Shown here: positions 1 through 7,209 of the stretch, piece by piece | How positions within the stretch are numbered: position 1 is the first letter of the stretch | How the letters are laid out: every line of letters starts with the position of its first letter | From: Bdellovibrionaceae bacterium UBA5009 | GTDB taxonomy: Bacteria > Bdellovibrionota > Bdellovibrionia > Bdellovibrionales > Bdellovibrionaceae | DNA length: 10,715 nt | Reading direction: 5' to 3' | Assembly: GCA_002396665.1 (NCBI GenBank) | Contig: DGYJ01000065.1 | Location: 69,491 to 80,205 of the forward strand | Position numbers and translations under genes: made by a program | Notes under the pieces: model-generated | What the model was told of the DNA's origin: nothing | Database searches by the model: none | What the model saw: the letters and a program-made list of their open reading frames with translations, nothing else

Positions 1-570
1 GCTCAAAAGGGCTTCGATGCAGTTTCAGTGCGCGAAATTTCTAAACAGTCAGGTCATAATATTTCCATGATTAGCTATTACTTCGGCGGTAAAGAGGGTC
101 TTTATAAGGCCATTATTTACGAGCACATGAAGCTAACCATTTCGGAGATCCAAAAAATATTTTTGACCCATGAGCCCCAAAAAATGACCAAACAATCTTT
201 TCGCGGAGAGATCCGATCTTTGGTGGCCTTGATTACGAATATGAAATTTGCTTCTCCGGAGATGACAAAAATCATGCAAAGGGAGCGAGTGGATGGGCTG
301 CCTTTTGCGAGAGAAATGCACGAACAGCTGATTGACCCAGTGGCCGAACAAATTTTGGAAGTTTTCAAAGAGGCGCAAAAAAAAGGAATCCTACGAAGCC
401 ACATGGATCCTCGTATTTTTATGGGGATGTTGTTTGAATCCATACTGGGTTACTTTACAATGCATCAGTGCGGCCTTAAGACAATGCAAGGTGATTTTAA
501 GTTTCCGCGGGACAAAGAAAAATTTATTGATTTTGTGACAGATTTATTTTCGGAAGGAATATTGAAATGA
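1..570 (+). CDS. TetR/AcrR-family transcriptional repressor (5' end cut by window)
   Basis: Frame 1 is open from the first base to TGA at 568-570, giving 189 visible residues. The GTG at 28 is internal: the residues before it (AQKGFDAVS) read as the usual TetR start of helix 2, so the true start lies upstream, probably 15-30 codons away. The helix-turn-helix is recognisable as VREISKQSGHN followed by the recognition helix and the family signature ISYYFGGKEGLY. The rest is an all-helical ligand-binding and dimerisation domain whose ligand cannot be read from sequence. It overlaps the next gene by four bases (ATGA), so it is translationally coupled to the efflux genes. As is usual for such regulators, it probably represses its own operon until a toxic small molecule binds. 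The operator must lie upstream of the window. Confidence 0.93.
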   Translation, partial: AQKGFDAVSVREISKQSGHNISMISYYFGGKEGLYKAIIYEHMKLTISEIQKIFLTHEPQKMTKQSFRGEIRSLVALITNMKFASPEMTKIMQRERVDGLPFAREMHEQLIDPVAEQILEVFKEAQKKGILRSHMDPRIFMGMLFESILGYFTMHQCGLKTMQGDFKFPRDKEKFIDFVTDLFSEGILK

Positions 571-1982
571 AAACGCTTTTTCAAGTCGTGGTTTACCAGC
601 TGGCATTTACAATTTTAATGATGACTTGGTCTTGTCAGTCGTCAGCACAAATGACTTTAGATAACTATATGAATCAAGTTCGAAAAAGCGATCCATCTTA
701 TCAGTCCAGTCAGTTGATGAAAGAAGGGGCGCAGTTGACAGAACAGGGTGCAGACTTGATGACTGGTTTGAACCTTTACAGTACCTTATCAAGCCTTAGT
801 GACGGCAGACCGACTGTAAATCTTGCGGCCCAAGGTGATAAAACAGTCAGTAATGGCTTTGCTGTTGGCTTGAAGCAGCAGTCTTCAATTGGTGCTTCGT
901 GGGCATTGTCGCAAAATTTTTCCTATACTAAAATTTCTAATTCGGCACTGACGACGCCAGAGTACTATGATTCCTATCCTAAACTTGATGTCAGCATTCC
1001 ATTATGGAGAAATTTATTAGGATCTGAAACCAAAGCCACACAATTGCAGGCTGAATCCTTATTGAAGTTGCAGAAAATCAATGCGGATATGTCATATATT
1101 CAAAAAGAGTCTGAAATTAAAGAAGCTTTTTTTAATTTGGCAACCCAGCAAAAAAATTACGAAATCCAAAAAGATTCTTTGGGACGTGCCGAGAAAATTT
1201 TAACTTGGGCCGAATCTAGAGTCAGTCGTAATTTGTCTGATAAAAGTGATATGTATCAGACCCAGGCTCTGACATCAGCACGCCGTATCGAGCTGATGAA
1301 TGCCGATGTGAAATTGAAAGAAGCTGCCAGGCTTTTTAACTCCTACTTAGGCAAATCTTCCGATGAAGTGAAGGAACAGCTTGTCGTTGATGAAATTGAT
1401 TTAAAGCAATTGAAACTTCAAAAAGAAAAACAAAAATCCAGAATAGATTTGTTGCTGCAAAAAGAAAATTTATTGTCTCAGCAAACGAATTTTCAGGCTC
1501 AGCGTGAAAAAAATAAGCCGAATTTAGATTTAAGTATTTCTTACTTAAAACAAGGTCGTGACACGACCTTAAGCAACGCCCAAGCGAATACATTTAAAGA
1601 CAACAAGGATTACTTGCTTGTGGGACTTAGTTTTTCAATGCCATTGGATGTTGGAACAAACTCTGACGCTAAAGAAGGTTATGCAAAATTAGCAGAAAGC
1701 CAAGTTTTAGCTGAAAAAGTTCGAGCCCGCAACGAAGGCCTTGAATGGATGAAGGCCGTAGACCAAGCAGAAATGCTGGGGCAACAACTTAAAATTGTCC
1801 GCGATCTTGAAGTTATACAAAAAAACAAAGCAGATCTTGAGCGCAGTAAATACAACAATGGACGTTCAACGACCTACCAGGTTTTAACTTTCGAACAAGA
1901 TTATGTGAATGCTAGAAATCAAAGAATCAATTTAGAATTGCAACTTAGAAAATTTATTAACTCTTTAGAGCTTTATAAATAA
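567..1982 (+). CDS. TolC-type outer-membrane efflux protein
   Basis: This 471-residue protein begins with a short basic-hydrophobic signal peptide and a likely signal peptidase I site after Ala27 (SSA|Q). The mature part is rich in long amphipathic helices with Gln, Lys, Asn and Glu. Two weakly similar halves, each a pair of helices around strand-forming segments (about 90-160 and 320-370), match the outer-membrane efflux protein fold, in which a trimer makes a beta-barrel with a periplasmic tunnel. Length is normal for TolC/OprM. The start is ATG at 567, within the repressor's stop codon, with the ribosome site AAGGA at 554-558. It lies 14 bases before the RND gene, so the two should work together as exit duct and pump. 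Cys23 lacks a proper lipobox (preceded by T-W-S), so a lipoprotein of OprM type is less likely but not excluded. Confidence 0.9.
   Translation: MKTLFQVVVYQLAFTILMMTWSCQSSAQMTLDNYMNQVRKSDPSYQSSQLMKEGAQLTEQGADLMTGLNLYSTLSSLSDGRPTVNLAAQGDKTVSNGFAVGLKQQSSIGASWALSQNFSYTKISNSALTTPEYYDSYPKLDVSIPLWRNLLGSETKATQLQAESLLKLQKINADMSYIQKESEIKEAFFNLATQQKNYEIQKDSLGRAEKILTWAESRVSRNLSDKSDMYQTQALTSARRIELMNADVKLKEAARLFNSYLGKSSDEVKEQLVVDEIDLKQLKLQKEKQKSRIDLLLQKENLLSQQTNFQAQREKNKPNLDLSISYLKQGRDTTLSNAQANTFKDNKDYLLVGLSFSMPLDVGTNSDAKEGYAKLAESQVLAEKVRARNEGLEWMKAVDQAEMLGQQLKIVRDLEVIQKNKADLERSKYNNGRSTTYQVLTFEQDYVNARNQRINLELQLRKFINSLELYK
1552..1570. repeat. Short palindrome inside the tolC-type gene
   Basis: AAGGTCGTG at 1552-1560 and CACGACCTT at 1562-1570 are exact reverse complements around a single central A. 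As RNA this folds as a 7-bp stem with a 5-base loop. It encodes part of a Gly-Arg-Asp-Thr-Thr stretch in the middle of the protein. There is no T-run after it, so it is not a terminator. It may be chance, or a mid-gene binding site or mRNA structure. Confidence 0.5.
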
Positions 1983-1996
1983 TTAAAGGAATTTTT

Positions 1997-4900
1997 ATGA
2001 AAATTTGGGAACTCTCGGTTCGTCGACCAATATTTATGTCAGCTGTTCTGTTTGCTTTGCTGACCGTTGGGTATTTTAGTTTTAAGAAAACTCCTGTGGA
2101 ATTGTTTCCGGATGTGACATTTCCAATTGTGACTGTGCAAACAATCTATCCAGGCGCAGGTCCAAATGAGGTCGAAATCCTGATTTCGAAACCAATTGAA
2201 GAAGAGGTTTCTACCATCGCTGGGATTAAAAATATTCGTTCTATCAACCGCGAGTCTGTCAGTGTGGTTGTTGCAGAATTTAATTTGGATGTGGATATCA
2301 AGTACGCAGAACAACAAGTGCGCGATAAAGTATCCAGCGCAAAACGAAGACTTCCTGAGGGGCTGGACGAGCCTATTATTCGTAAGGTTGATCCATCGGC
2401 GCAACCCATTATGGTGTTGGCTGTAAAATCAAAATTAACTGGCGGTAAATTATTCGATTTGGCCAACGAACAAATCAAGCCTTTATTTGAGCAAGTCAAT
2501 CAGGTCGGACTTGTCGAGGTCATCGGCGGCCGTAAGCGTGAAATCCAAGTGCAAGTGGACCGCGAAAAAATTCTTCGTCGTGAAATGTCTGTTTCGCAGA
2601 TTGCTTCAGCTTTAAAAAACTCTGGGCAAAATGTGCCTGCTGGTAAGGTGAACCAAAAATCATCGGAAATGGTGTTTAGAACTTTAGGCGAATTTAATTC
2701 TTTAGATCAAATTCGAAACTCTATCGTTAGTTTTTTTGGCAATGATGCCACAACAAAGTTATCTGATGTGGGCACAGTTATTGATACTGTTGAGGATGAA
2801 AAACTTCGTGTATTTATTAATGGTGAAGGCAGTTTATTTTTAAATATCTATAAACAATCTGGCGCCAATACAATTGCTGTTGCGAAAAACGTATTTAAAC
2901 GTGTTGATAAAATTAATGACGATCTTAAAAAAGTGTATGGCAATGACTTCGAAGTCGTCGTTGTCCGTGATATGTCAAAATTTGTGTTTGCCAATGTCTT
3001 GGATGTGGGTGAATCAATTTTGTTTGGAATTATTTTAACAATTTTAGTGGTATTTTTATTTCTTGGATCTTTACGTTCAACTTTGATCACGGGTTTTGCA
3101 ATCCCTGTGGCCTTAATTGGGTCCTTCGCACTGATGAATATGTTTGGCATTAGTATCAATATCATGTCGCTATTGGCATTTTCATTGGCCGTGGGCCTTT
3201 TGATTGATGATGCGATCGTGGTCAGGGAAAATATCTTTCGACATCTCGAGATGGGTAAAAATCCTGTTCAGGCAGCGCTTGATGGAACTGCAGAGGTTGG
3301 CGTTGCCGTTATTGCCGTGACACTGGCTGTCCTTGCTGTGTTTGGTCCCATTGCCTTTTTATCAGGAGTTGTTGGACAATTTTTTAAATCCTTTGGTTTA
3401 GGAATTTGTTTTGTGATGGTGATCAGTTTATTTGATGCCCTGTCGAATGCCCCCATGTTGTCTGCCTACTTCGGAGGCAAGCATGTGTCCTTGACTGGTC
3501 AACCAGTGAATTGGTCAAGACCAGTGAACGCAGTTCTTGTTTTATTTGATCGTCTTCAAACTTGGCTTGAAAATGCCTACGAAAAGCTGATTAAAATTGT
3601 TTTAAATAATCCATTGAAAACAGTTGGCTTGGCGACGGCATTGATCTTTGCACTAGCTTCAACGGTTGCGTTTATTCCTAAAACATTTATTCCACCCAAT
3701 GAGTCCGGTGAATTCCAGGTGGCCCTCGAGCTTGAGCCCGGGACTACTCTGGACAAGATGACTGAGCTCATGATGAAGGTTGATTCTGAAATCAAAAAGA
3801 ATCCTGTTGTAGATATGACATTGACGACAGTGGGGGATACAAATGGACGATCCTATGTCGGCGAAGTCTATGTTAAACTTGTTCCATTTGAAAAACGCTC
3901 AAAAACCACGACGCAGTTAAAGGCTGAAATTCGCGATGTGATGCAAAAGGATTTCCTTTTTGCTAAGCCAAAAGTTAAAGACGTCGACTTCGTAGGCGCT
4001 GGTCAGCGACCTTTTGTGGTGAATATCATTGGTCAAGACCTGGAAAAAGTTAGGGGAGTAGCTCAACAATTATTTGAAAAGTTAAAGACCCATCCCGCAT
4101 TACAAGATCCAGAGGTTTCTGACAAACCAGGATTGCCAGAGTTTCAAATTAAAATTGATAAAGAAAAGGCCCAGTATTACGGGATTACTCCGCTTCTTGT
4201 GGGTGCAGAATTGCGAGCCCAGGTGGAAGGGACCATTGCTTCCAAGTACCGTGAGAACGGTTTGGAATATGATATCCGTGTGCGCTTAAAAGATGACCAA
4301 CGGGATCTTGAAAAATCCTATCAAAATATCACGGCTCCAAATTTAAATTTTAGACCTGTGTATTTAAAAGATTTTTCTACGACAACAAAAGAAATTGGTT
4401 ACGCTACGATCAATCGTGAAAATCGTGGGCGCTATGTCAGCATCGAGGCCGACGTAGCAGCCAAGGGCCCAGGTATGGGTGGTGCAATTCAAGATATCAA
4501 TCGTATTTTTACCTCTGGCGAAATCAAATTGCCTGAAGGGGTAAGATATCGTTTCGTTGGTCAGGCTGAAAACTTTCAAGAACTTGGGGAAAGTATTCAA
4601 ACCGCTGGATTGCTTGCGATCATCTTTATCTTTCTTGTGTTGGCTTCGCTCTATGAATCCATTGTGACTCCGTTCACCATCATGATTGTTATTCCATTTG
4701 CGATCTTTGGGGGATTCTTTGGTTTGTTTGTGATGCAGTCCACATTGGATTTATTTTCGATGATTGGTTGTATTATGTTGATGGGTCTGGCGACAAAAAA
4801 CTCGATTATCTTGGTCGATTATATCAATCAAAAATTACAAGAAGGCATGGAGCTAAAACAAGCCATTATCACTGGATCGAAAACTCGTTTGCGTCCCATC

Positions 4901-5134
4901 TTGATGACAAGTCTTGCACTAGTTGTGGGGATGTTGCCTGTGGCCATTGGTTTGAACGAGGCCTCGTCGCAACGTAAATCCCTTGGGATTGCCGTTGTTG
5001 GCGGAGTCATTGTGTCGACATTCTTAACTTTGATTTTGATCCCAGCTGTGTTTAGCTTTATCGAACGCGGACGTCAGTGGATGATTAAAAATGTCGGATC
5101 AAAAATGATCACTGGCGAAAAGGATCATCACTAA
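1997..5134 (+). CDS. RND multidrug efflux transporter (HAE-1 / AcrB-like)
   Basis: This 1045-residue protein is close to AcrB in length. It is an inner-membrane proton antiporter that collects substrates from the periplasm or membrane and passes them to a TolC-type channel. The layout is classical: TM1 (about 10-30), a large periplasmic porter/docking loop, TM2-TM6 (from about 341), TM7 (about 541-558), a second large loop, and TM8-TM12 (from about 870). The proton-relay residues are present: Asp404-Asp405 in TM4 (GLLIDDAIV), Lys934 in TM10 (GLATKNSII), and the TM11 motif RLRPILMTS at 964-972. The start is ATG at 1997 with AAAGGA at 1985-1990. The gene is last in the operon and no periplasmic adaptor gene follows. 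HAE-1 is preferred over a metal (HME) pump from overall sequence style, but the substrate is unknown. Confidence 0.95.
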   Translation: MKIWELSVRRPIFMSAVLFALLTVGYFSFKKTPVELFPDVTFPIVTVQTIYPGAGPNEVEILISKPIEEEVSTIAGIKNIRSINRESVSVVVAEFNLDVDIKYAEQQVRDKVSSAKRRLPEGLDEPIIRKVDPSAQPIMVLAVKSKLTGGKLFDLANEQIKPLFEQVNQVGLVEVIGGRKREIQVQVDREKILRREMSVSQIASALKNSGQNVPAGKVNQKSSEMVFRTLGEFNSLDQIRNSIVSFFGNDATTKLSDVGTVIDTVEDEKLRVFINGEGSLFLNIYKQSGANTIAVAKNVFKRVDKINDDLKKVYGNDFEVVVVRDMSKFVFANVLDVGESILFGIILTILVVFLFLGSLRSTLITGFAIPVALIGSFALMNMFGISINIMSLLAFSLAVGLLIDDAIVVRENIFRHLEMGKNPVQAALDGTAEVGVAVIAVTLAVLAVFGPIAFLSGVVGQFFKSFGLGICFVMVISLFDALSNAPMLSAYFGGKHVSLTGQPVNWSRPVNAVLVLFDRLQTWLENAYEKLIKIVLNNPLKTVGLATALIFALASTVAFIPKTFIPPNESGEFQVALELEPGTTLDKMTELMMKVDSEIKKNPVVDMTLTTVGDTNGRSYVGEVYVKLVPFEKRSKTTTQLKAEIRDVMQKDFLFAKPKVKDVDFVGAGQRPFVVNIIGQDLEKVRGVAQQLFEKLKTHPALQDPEVSDKPGLPEFQIKIDKEKAQYYGITPLLVGAELRAQVEGTIASKYRENGLEYDIRVRLKDDQRDLEKSYQNITAPNLNFRPVYLKDFSTTTKEIGYATINRENRGRYVSIEADVAAKGPGMGGAIQDINRIFTSGEIKLPEGVRYRFVGQAENFQELGESIQTAGLLAIIFIFLVLASLYESIVTPFTIMIVIPFAIFGGFFGLFVMQSTLDLFSMIGCIMLMGLATKNSIILVDYINQKLQEGMELKQAIITGSKTRLRPILMTSLALVVGMLPVAIGLNEASSQRKSLGIAVVGGVIVSTFLTLILIPAVFSFIERGRQWMIKNVGSKMITGEKDHH

Positions 5135-5145
5135 AATTAATCCAG

Positions 5146-5202
5146 AAGGTCCTGCACGGTCAGGACTTTTAAGAGTGACGTTTAATGAAGTCACTCTTAA
5201 AA
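5146..5202. terminator. Convergent terminator region with two overlapping hairpins
   Basis: The first hairpin pairs GTCCTG (5149-5154) with CAGGAC (5161-5166), extended by G-U and A-T pairs, and ends in TTTT (5167-5170) on the + strand. The second is a 13-bp perfect inverted repeat, TTTTAAGAGTGAC (5167-5179) with GTCACTCTTAAAA (5190-5202), around a 10-base loop. The T-run of the first is part of the stem of the second, so the two cannot both form fully. The region separates the RND gene from the convergent selO, whose TAA (5197-5199) lies inside the second stem. T-runs are short in both directions, so efficiency is uncertain. Confidence 0.7.
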
Positions 5203-6615
5203 TTTAAATAAACCACGAATTTGTCTAAGCCTTTCAATTTTATCATTGAAAGGCTTCCAGTTATTTTCTTTGTCTATGGATGCCCAGAGAGATTCGATTT
5301 CTTCGATGATTAAAGTTTCAGGCTGCCCCGATCGTAAATAAGAATCCCATTTTGAAGTGTCCCTTAGTTTTTGGGTCTGTTGGAATAGAGATTTTAACTT
5401 TTTAAAATCTTCGTGCAGATATTTATTTTTTTGCGGTGAGTTTTGCAGTCGAGTGTCGTCCCAGCCAGAGTGGAAATCAAAAAAACTTTGCTCAAATAAA
5501 AGTTTGTGGGACTCCATGAGTTCAAAAAATAAAGATAATAATTCCGAAACCTTGGCATCAGCATCACAGAATTGGATATTCAGTCGGAGCAGAAAGTATT
5601 TTTGAATAGCAGAATTAAAATCTTCTCCAAAATTTTCAAGTGGTGTTTTGATACCCATTTCAGGAAAAGCCATCATCAATGACTTGCCAAGTTGCTCTAG
5701 ATTCCATGCAAATGTGAAGGGTTGGCGGCCAAAGGAATAAAGCCCTTGATGATCAAAATAGGCAGCAATAAAATTGGGATTGTATTCGGGCATAAAACGA
5801 TAGGGTCCGTAGTCAAATAATTCGCCAGTGATGTTCATATTGTCAGTATTTAAAACTCCGTGGACAAAACCTGCCATCATGACACTGGCAACAAGATCAG
5901 CCGATCTTGTTGTGACAAGTTGAAAAAAAATTTCAGCTTGGAGTTGTGGATCATTTACATTTTTAATTTCAGGGAAATAATATTTTATACAGTATGAAAT
6001 TAATTTTTTAATATTTTCATCTTGCTTTAGGTAAGCCAATCTTTGAAAAGTTCCAAAGCGTATATGGCTGTGATTCATTCTAACAAGGACTGCAGATCGT
6101 GTTGGTGAAGGTTCATCATTTCGATCAAGTTGTTCCCCGGTTTCGAAAACTGTAAAGGTTCGGCTGGTATTCACCCCCAAACTTTCAAGCATTTCGGTGG
6201 CCAGGGCCTCACGAACTGCGCCCTTCAAAGTAAGTCTTCCGTCGCCTCGACGCGAATAGGGAGTTGTCCCACTGCCTTTTGTACCTAGAGCATAGAGTTT
6301 GCCTTCAACCAGGTGCTGGGAAAATAAAAAACCACGGCCATCGCCAAGCTCTGGATTGTAGGTGGTAAACTGATGCCCATGGTAGCGAAGGGCCAGGGGT
6401 TTATTCAGATTCGTTTCGAGGGGTGAAAATTCCCAAAAATGTTTTTGCAGGTCTTTGTCTGACATCTGTGCAAAGCCAAGCTTTTGCAAGGCAGACATAT
6501 TTTTATAACGGTAAATTCCATTTGGGAACTTTGCTGGGATGACCTCGTCATAAAAGTCTGGGCCGAGCTCTAGAATTGGAATTTGCTGTTGAATCGGAAA
6601 TTTCGATTGAATCAT
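5197..6615 (-). CDS. selO: SelO/YdiU-family protein adenylyltransferase (AMPylase pseudokinase)
   Basis: This 472-residue protein belongs to the SelO family, which binds ATP in a flipped orientation and transfers AMP to Ser, Thr or Tyr of target proteins, with roles in redox homeostasis. Visible motifs are YHGHQF (78-83), GDGRG (91-95), GTKGSGTTPYSRRGDGR (111-127, nucleotide-binding Lys113), FVHGVLNTDNM (250-260, catalytic-loop Asp258) and the DFG-like DYG (268-270). The catalytic core is therefore intact. Two things are odd. E. coli has Cys272 in FICNHSD, but here the aligned stretch reads FIAAYFD (Ala284). The C-terminus ends in GLFKF, without the NP-x-Y/LRN motif or the Cys-Ser-Ser tail. 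Only Cys209 and Cys350 remain. ATG at 6615 has no clear ribosome site. The gene is monocistronic and convergent with the efflux operon. Confidence 0.93.
   Translation of the reverse strand: MIQSKFPIQQQIPILELGPDFYDEVIPAKFPNGIYRYKNMSALQKLGFAQMSDKDLQKHFWEFSPLETNLNKPLALRYHGHQFTTYNPELGDGRGFLFSQHLVEGKLYALGTKGSGTTPYSRRGDGRLTLKGAVREALATEMLESLGVNTSRTFTVFETGEQLDRNDEPSPTRSAVLVRMNHSHIRFGTFQRLAYLKQDENIKKLISYCIKYYFPEIKNVNDPQLQAEIFFQLVTTRSADLVASVMMAGFVHGVLNTDNMNITGELFDYGPYRFMPEYNPNFIAAYFDHQGLYSFGRQPFTFAWNLEQLGKSLMMAFPEMGIKTPLENFGEDFNSAIQKYFLLRLNIQFCDADAKVSELLSLFFELMESHKLLFEQSFFDFHSGWDDTRLQNSPQKNKYLHEDFKKLKSLFQQTQKLRDTSKWDSYLRSGQPETLIIEEIESLWASIDKENNWKPFNDKIERLRQIRGLFKF
5227..5256. repeat. 12-bp perfect inverted repeat in the 3' end of selO
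   Basis: AAGCCTTTCAAT (5227-5238) and ATTGAAAGGCTT (5245-5256) are exact reverse complements with a 6-base loop (TTTATC). The repeat lies within the selO reading frame and encodes residues about 454-463 (KPFNDKIERL). It sits just upstream of the terminator hairpins in the direction of selO transcription. No T-run follows it on the minus strand, so it is a stable mRNA stem rather than a terminator by itself. Confidence 0.8.
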
Positions 6616-6623
6616 AATATGTA

Positions 6624-6652
6624 TCTATTTTTGTTTTTAGTCAGAAGGTCAA
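6624..6652 (-). promoter_or_regulatory. Possible selO promoter giving a near-leaderless mRNA
   Basis: On the minus strand TTGACC (6652-6647) is a good -35 box. It is followed after 17 bases by AATAGA (6629-6624), a weak -10 match. Initiation would fall about 1-3 bases before the selO ATG (6615). That agrees with the absence of a Shine-Dalgarno sequence before that start. The -10 box is poor, so this is tentative. Confidence 0.3.
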
Positions 6653-6711
6653 TGGATTTTAAAATTCTAATTGAAAACGTATTGAAAATCAGGGAACGTA
6701 GAAAAACACAC

Positions 6712-6717
6712 AAGGAG
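6712..6717 (+). promoter_or_regulatory. Ribosome binding site of the HiPIP gene
   Basis: AAGGAG lies 5 bases before ATG at 6723. This fixes the start at 6723 rather than at the in-frame GTG at 6717, whose G is part of the ribosome site itself. Confidence 0.85.
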
Positions 6718-6722
6718 TGTCT

Positions 6723-7184
6723 ATGTCTGAAATTAAAAACAATATGAATCGTCGTGAATTTTTTGCTGAAGTCGGAAAAATTGCAGGTGTTGCTGCCATT
6801 GGGTCTGCTGTTATTTCTTCAACGGTCTTCGCAGAAGAACGTCGCCGTGGATCTGCACCAGCGGCAGGCACAGGTGCTGGAGCTGTAGGTGACAAATTGT
6901 CATGGCCAGTTGTTGAGCCAGGTAAAGAAACAGCGGTTGCGATGGCTTATCACCACACCCATGCCGATGCCTCCAAAGATAAAAATACGAGCAAGGCAGA
7001 GAAAACTGGAGTTAAGTGGGACGATCAAAAATGCAAAAATTGCATGTTCTACACCGAGGCCGGAAAGAAAAAAGTAAAAATCGGCGGGTCTGAAAAAGAA
7101 GTTTCTGTTGGGGCTTGTACGATTTTCCCGAATAAGTTGGTGGCTGCGGATGGGATTTGTAATTCTTGGTCTAAAAAAGCATAA
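6723..7184 (+). CDS. Tat-exported high-potential iron-sulfur protein (HiPIP)
   Basis: This 153-residue precursor starts with a twin-arginine signal (NRREFF at 9-14, then the hydrophobic stretch GKIAGVAAIGSAV). Cleavage is likely near VFA|EE (after residue 37), so the protein is exported folded with its cluster. The mature part carries the four cluster cysteines Cys104, Cys107, Cys132 and Cys146, in the order C-x2-C, x24, C, x13, C. The family ending GxCNSW..KA and the AVAMAYHHTHADA stretch are also present. HiPIPs bind one [4Fe-4S] cluster (3+/2+) and carry electrons singly in the periplasm, to a terminal oxidase or a photosynthetic reaction centre. The spacing between the second and third Cys is larger than the classic 16 or so, with a Lys/Gly-rich loop inserted. 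A low-complexity Arg/Ala/Gly linker (about 38-56) follows the signal. The redox partner is not encoded here. Confidence 0.9.
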   Translation: MSEIKNNMNRREFFAEVGKIAGVAAIGSAVISSTVFAEERRRGSAPAAGTGAGAVGDKLSWPVVEPGKETAVAMAYHHTHADASKDKNTSKAEKTGVKWDDQKCKNCMFYTEAGKKKVKIGGSEKEVSVGACTIFPNKLVAADGICNSWSKKA

Positions 7185-7207
7185 ACTGCCCCCTTTTAAT
7201 GTTCATA
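7183..7207 (+). repeat. Left terminal inverted repeat of the insertion sequence
   Basis: It begins AAACTGCCCCC and ends GTTCATA, and is the exact reverse complement of 8208-8232. It shares its first two bases with the HiPIP stop codon TAA (7182-7184), so the functional tip may lie at A7185 or C7186. Confidence 0.9.
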
Positions 7208-7209
7208 CT

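Noticed and set aside
28..30. GTG at 28 as the start of the TetR gene
   Set aside because: The codons before it already encode normal TetR helix residues, and the frame is open to base 1.
620..650. Lipoprotein signal at Cys23 of the TolC-type protein
   Set aside because: The preceding residues T-W-S do not fit a lipobox, and a signal peptidase I site follows at SSA|Q.
3494..3538. ACTGGT-CA-ACCAGT palindrome and repeated CCAGTGAA in the RND gene
   Set aside because: It is short, lies in a cytoplasmic loop with a Pro-Val-Asn repeat in the protein, and is adequately explained by coding sequence.
5135..5230. Selenocysteine extension of SelO past its stop
   Set aside because: The stop is TAA, not TGA, and the bases after it are terminator hairpins rather than conserved coding sequence.
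6717..6722. HiPIP start at GTG 6717
   Set aside because: The GTG overlaps the AAGGAG ribosome site and has none of its own. ATG 6723 is well placed.
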